From contig NC_087190.1 in the NCBI RefSeq assembly GCF_035594125.1, positions 8,173,539 to 8,237,538 of the forward strand: DNA of 64,000 nucleotides, in the 5' to 3' direction. The notes below the pieces were generated by a model, which saw only the letters and a program-made list of their open reading frames with translations, was not told where the DNA came from and did not search any database. This DNA comes from Scylla paramamosain (taxonomy: Eukaryota > Arthropoda > Malacostraca > Decapoda > Portunidae). Shown here piece by piece: positions 50,890 to 64,000 of the stretch (position 1 is the stretch's first letter; every line of letters begins with the position of its first letter). The position numbers and the translations under genes are program-made.

Positions 50890-51507
50890 CTACTCTACCA
50901 CGGAACCAGGTGCCTGCCTCTCAACTCGTGGCGCTGGCACGTGTATAGCTTGAGGCATACTGGATACGTGACCTCTAGCAGGCTACCAAGCCGATAACGA
51001 GGGGTGGAGTTCCATCGAGCTTCAGTCTCCTCCAAGGGTCGCTACAGCTCTGAGGTCGCCTTGGCATACGCTGGGAGCCTCATATACTCGTACACTCGAG
51101 AGCGGTGGTAAAAGTTACACCAGTGTTACACACCCACACACACACACACATAAACACACACACACACACATAAACACATTTATATTTATTTTCTATTATG
51201 TATATGTAAAGGTGTTTATTTTTGTAATTTGTATCTATATGCATTTACTAACTTGGCTTAAGTTATTTACTGAACCAGTCTTTTAAGTTATTCAGTCCAG
51301 TTCAGATTGCCACTCCTTGTTACTTACTTTTACTTACAAATAATCTTCAATTTTGTATTGTTACTTAATTTAAGGGTTAACTTTAAGATATTAAATAGCA
51401 GTTAAAATGTCTCCTTTACTCTTTTCTTTTAACCCTTCCATTGTTAGTGTGAGCAACACCCCTTCATGGTCCATCCCCTAGAGTTAAGTGTATGCTCACA
51501 CGTAACA
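50876..51507 (+). repeat. 3' LTR
   Basis: Nearly identical to 45,729-46,354. Differences I can see: tcaact/tcatct, ctggcac/ctgccac, cttttcttttaa/cttttctcttaa, cccttcc/cccatcc, gttaag/gttcag, and an extra 6 bp in catatactcgtacactcg. Confidence 0.95.
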
Positions 51508-52121
51508 AATTGTATTATCGCCTTTTTTGTTTTGGTACCTAAGAAGCTTAAAAACACTTTCTCGTAATGTCTTTTCGTTTCATCATAGAGAGTACTTTGC
51601 ACGGTTTTTTTCTTTTTTGTACGTAACAAACTCAGAAAACAATTGAAATACAAGTTTAAATAAAGTTATTGTGTTTCTGAATAAAACATATTTATATGCG
51701 TTTTAGCTTTTGGAAACGTAAGTAGCTCACAAACACTGAAAAGAGACATTTTTTTGTAATGTTGTTTTGTTTTCCCAGATATAGTGGACATACAAAGCGT
51801 TTTCGCTTTTATCGTTTTGGTGCCTAGCACGCTCATCAACATCTGGAAAGACACTTCTGGAAAACTCGTTTCGCCATTTAGGGTGCATTACATAGACAAT
51901 GGCGTTTTGGTACCTAACAATGTGAAATATACTTAAAATACACGTTTTTGGTAATGTTGTTTTGTTTCTCCAAAGAGATCGCTAGTCATGCGATTCTTCG
52001 TTTTTGTACCTAAGAAGCCTCCCCCACAAAAAAAAAAAAAAAACACTAAGAAATGGTTCTCGCAATCCCCTTTCGTCTAAACATATAGGGAACTTTGGAT
52101 GCATTTTGACGGTTTTGTACG
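51508..52121 (+). repeat. Family 2 block, + orientation, after LTR element
   Basis: Begins with the AATT target duplication and finishes the monomer broken at 45,728. About six monomers follow, running in register into the right copy of the segmental duplication at 52,122. Confidence 0.88.
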
Positions 52122-55100
52122 TAAAAACCCTGAAAACAGTCAAAATACTTGTTTTTGGTAAAATTATTCTGTTTCACCATGAATTGTGTTTTATATGGGT
52201 TTTATCGTTTCATTACGTAAGAAGATTAAAAACACTCAAAAGACATGTACGTAACGTTGTTTTGTATTCTTATATAAGGTGATTTCCATGCTTTTAAGCG
52301 TGTTGGTAACTAACACGCTCAAGAACACTGAAGAGACACGTTTCTGGTAATGCTGTTTCGTTTCCCCATACATGAACCTTTATTGCCTCGTGCTGTTTTC
52401 CTACCTAATAATGTGAGAAAACACTCAAAATACACGATTTTGGTAATATTGTTAGTTTTTCGATATAGAGTAATATTGATTCGTTTTAGGATTTTGGTAC
52501 CTAAGAAGATAAAAAAAAAAAAAAACTCATAATACACGCTTCTCGTAATTTCTCGTTTCCCTGTATGGAGTAAATTGCATTCATTTTTACCTTTCAACGT
52601 AACAAGCTCAAAACATTTAAAACACATATTTTTTTTATAAAGTTATTGTGTTTATGAAGGGTGTTTTTGCATGTAATTTAGAGTTTGGTACGTAAGAAGC
52701 TGAAAAACACTCATAAGATACGTTTTTTTCGTAAAGTTTTGAATTTTCATACATGCTTACATGCTCAGAAACCCTCAAAGCACTATTTTTTTTCTGAAAA
52801 ATGTCATTTCCTTTCCTATTATAAGGGGCTTTGCATGCATTTTGGCGTTTTGGCGGGTAACAATGTGAAACACACTCAAAATACATGATTTCTCTATTTC
52901 GAAAAACAAAACAACATTACATTAATCGTGCCTTTTGAGTCTTTTCATTTATTTATGTACCAAAACGCTAAAACGCATGCAAAAAAACTTTAATGTAGAA
53001 ACAGAGTAATATTATCAAAATCATATATTTTTTTATTTATTTTTTTATAGCTTGTTACGTAGAAAAAGCGAAAATGCATGCAAAGTACCCTATATAGGGA
53101 AACAAAAAGACTTCATGAGAAACTTGTATTATGAGTATTTTGAGGTTCTTAGGTACCAAAATGTTAAAGTGCATGAATAACACTCTATATGGAGAAACAG
53201 AAAAGCATTATCGAAAACATGTATCTCGACTGTATTTCATATTGTTAGGCAACAAATCACCAAAAGCATACAAAGCGATATTTCCAGAAACGTGTCTTTT
53301 TGAGTGTTTATGAGCGTGCTAAGCAGCAAAACCCAAAATGTATGGAAACCATCCTGTATGAGTAAACAAAATAATATAACTACATACATCTCTTTTCAGT
53401 GTTTTTTGAGGTATGTACCAAAACGCCAAAATGCATGCAAAAAAAAAGAAAGTATGGAGGAATAGTAAAAAATTACAAAAGAAACGTGTTTTTAGTGCTT
53501 TTCAACTCAATACGTAGAAAACGCCAAAATGTATGTAAATTACCCTATATCTCGTAACGAAAACATATTACAAGAAACGTGTATTTTTTTTTTGTGTGTT
53601 TTTGAGCTTCTTTGGTACCAAAACGAGAAAAAGTATGCATAGCACCCTATATATAGAAACATAATAAGATAACCAAAAATTGGTATTTAGAGTGATTTTT
53701 CACATTGTTAGATACCAAAACGCCAAAATGTATGGAAAGTACCTTATATCGGGATAGGAAACGAGATTTCAAGAAACGGGTCTCTTGTGTGTTTGTGAGC
53801 GTGCTAGGCACAAAAATGCTAAAAAAAAAACAAAAAAAAACGTAAAACAAACATTAATAAAACATCTTCTGAGAGTTTTTGAGCTACTTACGTCGTAAAA
53901 TGATAAAATGCATGCAAATGCTTTATGGAAAAACAAAATAACTTTAGCAAAAAACGAGTATTTTTTTCAGCTTTTTACGTACAAAAACGCTGAATTGCAT
54001 GGAAAATAGTTTATAAGGGGAAACGAAAGAACTTTACGAGAAACGTGTATTATGATTGTTTTTGAGCTTTTTAGGTACCAAACCAGAAAACAATATGTAT
54101 GAATATCACACTATATAAAAGAAACATAAATTATTATCAAAAAACTTGTATTTTGAATGTTTGTAACATTGTTAGGTATCAAAACGGCGAAGTGCATGGA
54201 AATATCCCTATAAGGGGAAACAGAACTACATTTCCAGAATCATATATTTTCAGTGTTTTTAACGTATTAGCAAGGAAAACGGTTAAAAAAAACATGAATT
54301 ATATCCTTACGGAAAATAAATAACGAGTGTTTTGAGTTTTTTTTTTACGTCGAAAACACCAAAATGCATACAAACTATCGTATATGGGGAACCGAAACGA
54401 CATTACAAAAAACGTTTATTATCATTATTTTTTTTTTTTGCTTCTTAGGTACCAAAACTTAACGTTAAAACACATGAATAGCGCTTTATTTGGAGAAAAA
54501 GAAGATTAATACCAAAAACGTGTATTGTATTTCACATTATTAGGAGATATAACAGCGAAATGCATGGAAAACACTCGATATTGAGAAACGAAAAGTCTTT
54601 ACGAGAAATCTGTTTTTTGAGCTTCTTAAGTACCAAAACTCTAAAACGCATGAATAGCACTCTATATGAAAAAAAAAAAAAAACAGAACAATAGTACCAA
54701 AAAACGTGTCTTTTGAGTGTTTTTTTTTTCAGTATCTTACGTACCAAAAACGCAAAAAAATGCATGCAAAACACAATTTATGGAGAAAAAGAATAATATT
54801 ACCAAAAACAAGTTTTTTGAGTGTTTTGTGAGCTTAGGTGGAAAAACGCCAAAATACATCCTTCTTAGGTACGAAAATTTTATATGGAGAAACGAAAAGG
54901 CACTACAAGAAACGTGTGTTATGAATGTTTTTGAGCAATAAACCATGAATAACATTCTATATGAAGATACAAAACATTAAAAAATACGTGTGTTTTGAGT
55001 GTTTTTTTTCACATTCATAGATACCAAAACACCAAAATGCATCCAACGATCCCTATATAGGGAAAAGAAATTAAATTACTAGTAACGTGTCTTTTATGAG

Positions 55101-58100
55101 TTTATTAGCGTGTTAAGTACCAAAACGAAAAAAAAAAAATAAACAAATAAAAATTAAAAAAACACTTTATATGGATAACAAAACGTCACCGAAACCGTCT
55201 CTTTTCAGTGTTTTTCAGGTAATTACGTATCATAATGGTAAAACGCATGCAAAAAAAAAAAAAAACATTTATGGCGAGACATTATATATTTGCGAAAAAA
55301 AAAAAATGTTTTTGAGTTTTACAAAAACGACAATATGCACACAAAGTAGACTATGGGAATCGAAAGGGCATTACCTGAAACGTGTATTATTAGTGCTTTT
55401 GAGCTTCTTAGGTACCAAAATGTTAAAAGGCATTAATAGCACTCTCTATAGAAAACATTACCAAAAACTTGTGTTTTATGTGTATTACACATTATTAGGT
55501 GCCAAAAAGCCAAAAAACAGGAAAAATAGGCTATAATTGGGAAAGAAAATGATATATCGTGAAACGTGTCTGTTGAGTGTTTATGATCGTGTTAGGCACC
55601 AAAATGTTTTTGAGCTACTTACGTACCAAAACGCTAAAACGCACGTGAAACATGATTTATGGAGAAACAATAAAATTACGAAAAAGAAGTATGTTAAAGG
55701 TTTTCAGTTTGTTACCTACGAAAACGCCAAAATGTATGCAAAGTACCTAATATTAGGAAACGATGAGACATTACAAGAAAGGTGTATTATAAGTGTTTTT
55801 AAGTTTTTGGTACCAAAACGTTAAAAGACATAAATAGTATTACTCTATATGGAAAAATAAATAAATAAATAATAGAAAATTACCAAAAAACGTGATTTTT
55901 TAGTTTTTTTTTTCACATTGTAAGATAGCAAAAACGCCAAAATGCATGCAAAGTGCCCTCTCTAGGGAAATGAAACGACATTTCCAGAAACATGTATTTT
56001 TTTTTTTTTTTAGTGTTTATGAGCGTGTTAGGCACAAAAACGCTAAAAGGCATGGAAAAGTTCCTCTATGGGGAAAGCAAAACAACATTTCTAAAAACGT
56101 GTGTTTGGTGTATTTTTGAGCTATTTATGTACAAAAACCATGAAACGAATGGAAAACACCCTTTTAAATAGAAAGAGAATAACCTTAACAAAAACAAGTA
56201 TTTAAATGCTTTTGAGTTTGTTACGTACAAAATCGCCAAAATGCATGCAAAGAATGAGGAAATGAAAAGACATTGCGAGAAACGTGTGTTATGAGTGTTT
56301 TTGAGTTTCCTGTCTACGAAAACGCGAAAACTCTGTAATAAAATTCTAAATGGAGAAACAGAACAACATCAAAAGAAAAAACAAACGTGTTTTGTGTATT
56401 CTTTTACACTGTTAAGTAATTAAATGCATAAATACATGTAAGGTACCCTATATTAGGAAAAAAAAATAAAAAGACATTTCCAGGAACATGTTTTTTGAGT
56501 GATTATGATTTTGTTAGGTACCAAAATGCAAAAAAATGTATGCAAACACTTTTCATGCAGAAAACATGATAATATTACTGAAACCAAGTATTTCGAGAGT
56601 TTTTGAGCTTATTACGTAGAAAAATGCCAAAATGCTTGATCTGAGGAAACAAAAACACATTACGAGAAACTTGTGTTATGAGTGTTTTATTTCAGTTTCT
56701 TAGGTACTAAAACGCTAAAACGCCTAAATATATGGAGACAATTAACATTATAAAAAACTTGCATTTTGAGTGTATTTCACATGGTTAGGTACCAAAACGC
56801 CAAAATGTACGCAAAGCACACTTTATAGGAAAAGGAAACGATATTTCCAGAAATGTGTTTTTTGAGTGTTTATGAGCGTGTTAAGCACCAAAACGGTTAA
56901 AAAAAGCATGAAAAGTACCCAATATGGAAAAAAAGAAACATCATTACCAAAAACGTTTCTCTTTGGTCTTTTTGAACGACTTACGAAAATGATAAGAAGC
57001 ATGCAAAACAACTTTTATGGAGAAACAGTATATGTAATAAAATTGTGTGTTTTGAGTGCTTTTTCAGCTTGTTTCGTAGAAAAATGCCAAAATTCATGCA
57101 AAAACGAAAAGACATCACGAAAACGCTAAAACGGGTGTAAATAATCTTTATATAGTAACACAACATTCACAAAAGCGAGTATTTTTATTGCTTTTCACAT
57201 GGTTAAGTAACAAAAAAGCCTAACAATTTAAAATAGACTCAAAATATATATTATTAATGTTATGTGTCTTCATATAAAGTGCTATTCATGCGTTTTAGCG
57301 TTTTTGTACCTAAGAACCAAAAACATTCATAATAAACGTTTCTCGTAAAGTCTTTTCGTTTCGAAAGATGCTTTCTTGTAACAATTTCATTTCCCCATAT
57401 CAAGGGCTTTCCATGCATTTTGGCGTTTCGGTAGCTAATAATGTGAAATATGCTCAAAACATACGTTATTGTTAATGTAGTTCTGTTTCTTAATAGAGTG
57501 TTGTTTATATATAGGTTTAGCGTTTTAATACCTAAAATGTAAAAAAAAATAATTTTAATACATGTTTTTCATAATGTCATTACGTCTACCTTTTAAGAGT
57601 ATTTTGCGTCCATTTTAATGTTTTTGTATGTAAGAAACTCAAAAAACTCTCAAAATACTTGTTTTTGGTAATGATATTCTTCTACATAAAAGGTGTTTTG
57701 CATGCTTTTTTAGGGTTTCGGTACGTAAGAGGCTGAAAAACACTCAAAAGACACGTTTTTTGGTAAATTTGTTTTCTATTCCCATTTATGGTGTTTACCA
57801 TTGCATTTTAGCGTTTTGATGACAAACATACAAAGAAACACTAAAAAAACACACATTTTATCGTTTCCAAATATATTGGTACTTATCAATGTGGAAAAAA
57901 AAGACCACACAAATTATGTGGTTTTTTGGTAATGTTGTTCTGTTTCGTCGTATAAGGTGGTATTAATGCATTTTCGCATTTCGGTACCTGGGAAGCTCAA
58001 AAACACTTATAATACACTTTTTTTCTGTCTTTTTTGTTTCCCGACATAGTAAACTTTTCATATATTTTGGTGTTATTCTATGTAACAAGCTCAAAAACAC

Positions 58101-58168
58101 TCAAAATACTTGTTTTTGGTAATGTTATTTTGTTTCTGCATAAAGGGTGTTTTGCATGCATTTTACCT
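52122..58168 (+). repeat. Segmental duplication, right copy (inferred source)
   Basis: A 6.05-kb segment matching 25,323-31,103. Monomers cross both edges in register and without a change of direction, unlike the left copy, so this is probably the original. Internal direction: + to about 52,905, - to about 57,229, then +. It carries about 250 bp (56,979-57,230) that are missing from the left copy. Monomers only, with no gene. Confidence 0.93.
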
Positions 58169-58839
58169 TTTTGGTACATAAGAAGTTCAAAAACACTCAA
58201 AAAGTCATGTTTTTCGTTAAGTCGTTTTGTATTCCCAAATAAAGTGATTTCCATGCTTTTTAGCGCATGGGTGCTTAACACGCTCAAAAACATTTAAAAG
58301 ATACGTTTCTGGAAATCTCGTTTTTACCCATATAGAGGATTTTCAATGCATTTTGGTGATTTGCTATTTATTAATGTGAAAACACTCAAAATACACCTTT
58401 TTTTTTGGTCTCGATATCGAGTACTATTCTTGAGTTTCAGCATTTTGTTACCTAAGATGTTCAAAAACACTTATAATAGATTTTCTTCGTAATGTCCTTT
58501 CGTTTCCCCATATAACGTTATTTTCATGTATTTTTGCATTTTTGTACGCAACACGCTAAAAACACTCGAAATAGTTATTTTTTGTAATATTATTCTTTTT
58601 CTCCATAAAGTGTTTTGTATTCGTTATAGCGTTTTCTCCGAAGGAAGCTCTATAACATACAAAAGACACGTTTTTTCGTAATGATGTTTTATATTGCCAT
58701 ATACGTTGCTTTGCATGCATTTTGGCGTTTTGTTAAATACACTCAAAATATATGTTTTAGGTAATGTTTTTTTTTTCATATTAAGTGCTGTCAATGCGTT
58801 TTAGCGTCTTTGTACCTAAAAAGGTAAAACAAAAAAAAC
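58169..58839 (+). repeat. Family 2 satellite block, + orientation
   Basis: About seven monomers joining the segmental duplication to the next tandem pair. E and A types are recognisable. Nothing else seen. Confidence 0.85.
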
Positions 58840-60195
<1,356 letters not shown>

Positions 60196-61322
60196 GATTA
60201 TAATAGATCTTTCATAATGTCCTTTCGTTTCCCAAAATAGAGGACTTTGCATATATTGTGGCGTTTGTTTACGTAACAAGCTCAAAAAAACTCAAAATAC
60301 TTGTTTTTCGTAAGGTTATTGTGTGTTTTGCATGTTTTAGATTTTTGGTGCTAAAGAAATTCAAAAACCCTGAAAAGACACTTGTTCGTAATATTGTTTT
60401 ACATGTATATTCCCATATAGGGTGATTTCTATGTTTTTTTTTTTTTTTAGCGTTATGATGCCTAATACGAAAAACAAAATAAATAAATAAATAAAAAACC
60501 CTCAAAAAACATTTTTCTAGTATGTAGTTTTGTTTCCATATATAGGTGACTGTGAATACATTATGGCATTTTGGTACCTAATTACAAAAAAAAAAAAACA
60601 TCCAAATAAAAAATTATTGTTAATGTTGTTCTGATTTGTCGATATAAAGTGCACTATAAAATTCATGCGTTTTAGTATTTTGCTACCTAAGAAGCTCTAA
60701 AACTCTCATAATACACCTTTTTCCTAATGTCTTTTCGTTTAATATTACAGAGTCTTTTGCTTGCATTTTGGCATTTTTCCACGTACTAAGCTCAAAAACA
60801 AACAAAAACACGTTTTTTATATTTATACTTTTCTTCATGATTTTTTTTTTTTTTGCAAGCGTTTCAGCGTTTTTGGTACGTAAGTAGCTCAAAAACACTA
60901 TAAAGAGACGTTTTGGTAATGTCTTGTTCACCCATATAGGATACTTTCCCTCCTTTTTTTTTATCGTTTGGGTGTCTGCACGCACATAAATATATAAAAA
61001 AAAAAAACAAGTTTCTTGAAATCTCGTTTCCTTTCTCCATATAGGGTGCTTTCCACGGATTTAAAAACCTAACAATATGATATACACTAAAAATAATACG
61101 TAATGTAATTCTGTTTCTCTCTATAGAGTGTTATTCATACTCATTCATAGCGTTTTGGTACTTGTGAAACTAATAAAATACTCATAATAAAGGTTTTTGT
61201 AATGTTTATCCATTTCCCCATTTAGGGTACTGTGCTTACTTTTTGGCGTTTTTCTACGAAACAACTTGAAAAACACTCAAAATACTTATTTTCTTAATGT
61301 TATTAATAATATTTTACATGCG
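60196..61322 (+). repeat. Tandem pair, copy 2 (no AT tract)
   Basis: Direct repeat of 58,840-60,195, ending with the same taataatattttacatgcg text that ends copy 1 (there tttgcatgcg). Poly(A) and poly(T) lengths differ, and other differences are scattered substitutions. Confidence 0.95.
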
Positions 61323-61828
61323 TTTCAAAGTTTTGGTACATAAGTTGCTCAAAAACAGTGAAAAAAAAAAAACGTTTCTGGTAATGTGTTGTTTTCCCAT
61401 ATAGGGTGCTTTTTTGTTTCTTTTTTTTTTCGTTTTGGTATCTAACACACTCATTAACAATCAAAAGACACTTTTCTTGAAATCTCGTTTTCTTTCACCA
61501 TATAGGGTGTTTTGTTTGCATTTTGGAGTTTTGGTACCTGACAATGTGAAATACACTCAAATTACATGTTTTTGGAAATATTGTTGTTTTTTTTTTTCTA
61601 TAGTGCTAATTATTGCCCTTTAGCGGTTTGTTACCTAAGTAAAAAAAAAAAAAAAAACACTTTTCTCGTAATATTTTGTTTTCCATTTAACCAAATAGGG
61701 TACTTGGAATGTATTTTGACGTTTTTCACGTAACAGCCTCAAAAACAATAAAAAAAAAACTTGTTTTTGGTAATGATATTCTGTTTCTCCATTAAGGGTG
61801 TTTTGCATTTTTTTATTTTTTATTTTCT
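61323..61828 (+). repeat. Family 2 satellite block, + orientation
   Basis: About five monomers with D, E, A and B types in order, e.g. ggtgcttttttgtttc, caatgtgaaatacactc. They end in a T-rich tttttattttttattttc stretch. Confidence 0.85.
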
Positions 61829-63253
61829 AAATAAAGAGTGTTATTTGTGGGTTTTTTGCTTTTTGGTACTTAAGGAACTTATAAAATCATGTTATAATAC
61901 TCGTTTCTCGTAATGTTCTTTTATTTCCCAAACATAATGTTTTTTGCATGTACTTAAACGTTTTTAAAGATAACATGATCAAAAACACTCAAAATACATG
62001 TTTTTTGTAATGTTATTCTATTTCTCCATAAAGTTTGTTTTGCATGCGTTTTAGCTGTTTGGTATATAAGGCAAATTCTTCGTAAAAGTTGGTTTTATTC
62101 CCATTTAATGTGATTGTTCTGCTTTTTAGTGCTTTGTTGCATATCACGCTTAAAAACACTCAAAAGGCACTTTTCTGGTAATGTCATTTTTTTTTCCCAC
62201 ATGAAGCTAATTTCGCATGTAATTTCGCATTTTCGTAACAAAAAATGTGAAAAACACTCAAAATACACAATTTGGTAAGGTAGTTCTGTTTATCGATTAA
62301 AAGTGTTATTCATCCATTTCATCATTTTGGTATGCAAAAATTTCTCTATATACACGAGTTTTTGCGTTTATTGCCTTGTGGTTCTTTTAAAACTATAAAA
62401 CACTCATTTTACACCTTTCTCGTAATGTCCTTTTGTTTCCTAATATAGAGTGCTTTATATCCATTTTTGCATTTTTTGTAGGTAACAAGCTCAAAAACAC
62501 TCAAAATATATATATAGGATGGTTTGCATCCGCTTTAGCGTTTTTCTACGTAAAACACTGAAAAGACACGTTTTCAGTAATTTTGTTTTGGATTCACATG
62601 TTGACTGATTTTTATATTATTTATCGAATTGGTGCCTAACATGCTGAAAAACACTGAAAAGACAGGTTTCTGGTAAAGTCGTTTAACTTCCCTATATTGG
62701 TGGCTTTGCATGCACTTTAGGTTTTGGTACATAACAATAAGAAAAAAAAGCTATAATTAACTTTAATGATAATGTTCTTTTTTCCACATAATTTCCTAGA
62801 ATTTTGGCAGAATTTTGGCAATTCGGTACCTATGAAGATGAAAGACAAAAAAAAAAAATTCCCATTTTTTTATTTTTTTATTTATTAATTTTTTTTCTAA
62901 AAAGTGTTATTTGTGGGTTTTAGCTTTTTGGTACTAAAGGAACTTAAAAAAAACACTCATAATACACGTTTCTCGTAATGTCCTTTTGTTTCCCAAACAT
63001 AAGGTTCTTTGCATGTATTTAAGCGTTTTTAGAGATAACATGATTAAAAACACTCAAAATACATGTATTTGGTAATGTTATTATGTTTCTCCATAAAATG
63101 TATTTTGCATGCGTTTTAACATTTTGGTATGTAAGGACCTCAAAAACACTTAAAGGCAAGTTCTTGGTAAAATTTGGTTTTATTTCCATGTAATGTGATT
63201 GCCCTGGCTTTTAGTGCTTTATTGCGTAACACGGTCAAAAACACTGAAAAGAC
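61829..63253 (+). repeat. 1.1-kb higher-order unit, partial copies C and D
   Basis: The sequence 61,829-62,507 matches the second part of the unit at 37.8-38.5 kb (ttggtacttaaggaactta, acatgatcaaaaacactc, gtttattgccttgtggttc). The sequence 62,508-63,253 begins the unit again (tctacgtaaaacactgaaaa, cgttttcagtaattttg, gacaggtttctggtaaagtcg). Together they make about 1.3 turns. Confidence 0.9.
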
Positions 63254-63695
63254 ATGCAAAGCCTCCCATATAAGGAAATTAAAGACCTTACCAGAAATAT
63301 GTCTTTTGAGTGTTTTTCAGCATGTTAGGCACCAAAACGATAAATAATAAGGAACTCACTCTATGTGGGAATCCAAAACAAAATTACTGGAAACGTATCT
63401 TCTCAGTGTTTTACGTAGAAAAACGATAAAACTGATACAAACCAACTAATATAAAGAAGCAGAAAAACATTACCAAAAATGTATATTTTGAGTGTTTTTG
63501 AGCTTGTTACCTACAAAAAAACGCGAAAATGGATACAAAGCACTGTATATTGGGAAAGAAAGGGACATTGCGAGAAAAGTGTATAATGAATGTTTTATAG
63601 TTAAAAAAAAAACACAGGGCAAAAAACGCAAAAACTCGTGTATATGGTGAAACTCATGAATAACACTCTTAATTGAGAAACAGAGCAACATTACT
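63254..63695 (-). repeat. Inverted fragment of the 1.1-kb unit
   Basis: Reverse-orientation piece that closely matches 31,515-31,960 in the same reading direction: gtgtttttcagcatgttagg, acgataaataata, gtgttttacgtagaaaaacg, gcaaaaactcgtgtata. It replaces part of the unit between + fragments. Confidence 0.9.
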
Positions 63696-64000
63696 AAATG
63701 CGTGTCAAAAACACTAAAAGGCAAGTTTTTCGTAAAAGTTGGTTTTATTCCTATGTAATGTGATTGCAATGCTTTTTAGTGCTTTATTGCCTAACACGTT
63801 CAAAAACACTCAGACACTTTTCTGGTAATGTCATTTTTTTCCCACATAAAGCTAGTTTCGCATGGAATTTATTGTTTTGGTAACTAAAAATGTAAAAAAA
63901 ACACTCAAAATGCACGCATTTTGTTCTGGTTGTTCTGTTTCTTGATTAAGAGTGTTATTCATGAGTTTCAGTATTTTAATATCTTAGAAACTTCTCCATA
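63696..64000 (+). repeat. 1.1-kb unit fragment, + orientation, runs off the end
   Basis: Resumes the unit in + orientation (aaaaggcaagtttttcg, gtaatgtgattgcaatgct, cacataaagctagtttcg, atcttagaaacttctccata). It matches 38,020-38,305 and 39,115-39,390. It continues beyond the window. Confidence 0.9.

Larger units (their letters stand above)
45729..51507 (+). mobile_element. Ty3/Gypsy LTR retrotransposon, integrase-deleted
   Basis: A 5.8-kb element with 626- and 632-bp LTRs, a primer-binding site, gag, a fused pol reading frame and a polypurine tract (aagaaggggggaa) touching the 3' LTR. Pol order is zinc knuckle, protease-like segment, integrase remnants, reverse transcriptase, RNase H. Nothing but about 80 residues follows RNase H. 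No envelope gene. The LTRs differ by about five substitutions and one 6-bp indel, so the insertion is young. It needs integrase from elsewhere to move. Confidence 0.92.

Overview
This is a eukaryotic, non-genic, satellite-dominated window with no host gene that I can support. Roughly 53 of the 64 kb is a degenerate, AT-rich tandem array whose monomer is about 95 bp. Each monomer carries the landmarks cacgtttttggtaatg, ctgtttctccatatag, tttgcatgcattttagcg, ttttggtacctaagaagct and caaaaacactcaaaata in that order (+ orientation). The array changes direction about twenty times. Almost all apparent open frames inside it are by-products of a repeat length close to 96 (32 codons). The retroelement families (an RTE-type EN-RT element, a CR1/L2-like element, a Jockey/X-like RT tail, and a Ty3/Gypsy element) fit an arthropod, and a decapod crustacean is my best guess. 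That is inference from element style, not a database match.

Layout. Domain 1 (about 1-18,185) is built from one subfamily ('family 1', marked by gtttctgttaatatcg, taacatggggaaa and acacccaaatgacacg, or their complements). It reads mainly + to 9.03 kb and mainly - from 9.87 to 18.19 kb. It contains a 270-bp-arm palindrome with an (AT)105 loop, a 42-bp-arm palindrome, a 0.6-kb inverted duplication, and a Jockey/X-like LINE tail (9,028-9,868). A 127-bp (AT)n tract at 18,186 marks the change to domain 2 (18.3-64 kb). Domain 2 is made of 'family 2' monomers (marked by gtttctcgtaatgtcc, ctggaaatgtcg and taacaatgtgaaaaac) that run in a fixed five-type order, giving a higher-order repeat of about 470 bp.

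Within domain 2 lie: a 6-kb segmental duplication (25,323-31,103 and 52,122-58,168); a separate 1.1-kb higher-order unit seen as a tandem pair (37.4-39.5 kb), in reverse (31.4-32.3 kb) and as fragments at the right end; a 1.1-1.36-kb tandem pair (58,840-61,322) that differs by an (AT)n tract; a nested LINE pair; and an LTR retrotransposon.

The nested LINEs: a CR1/L2-like element on the - strand (39,541-40,457 and 43,655-44,565) is split by a near-full-length RTE-type element on the + strand (40,458-43,654) with a 12-bp target duplication. The LTR element (45,729-51,507) has near-identical LTRs, an AATT target duplication, a tRNA-Pro-like primer site, and an unusual pol. Remnants of integrase lie between protease and reverse transcriptase, nothing follows RNase H but the 3' LTR, and the integrase catalytic core is missing.

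The genes here do not form a pathway. They are parasites of the array, and none looks able to make a complete set of its own proteins without repair.
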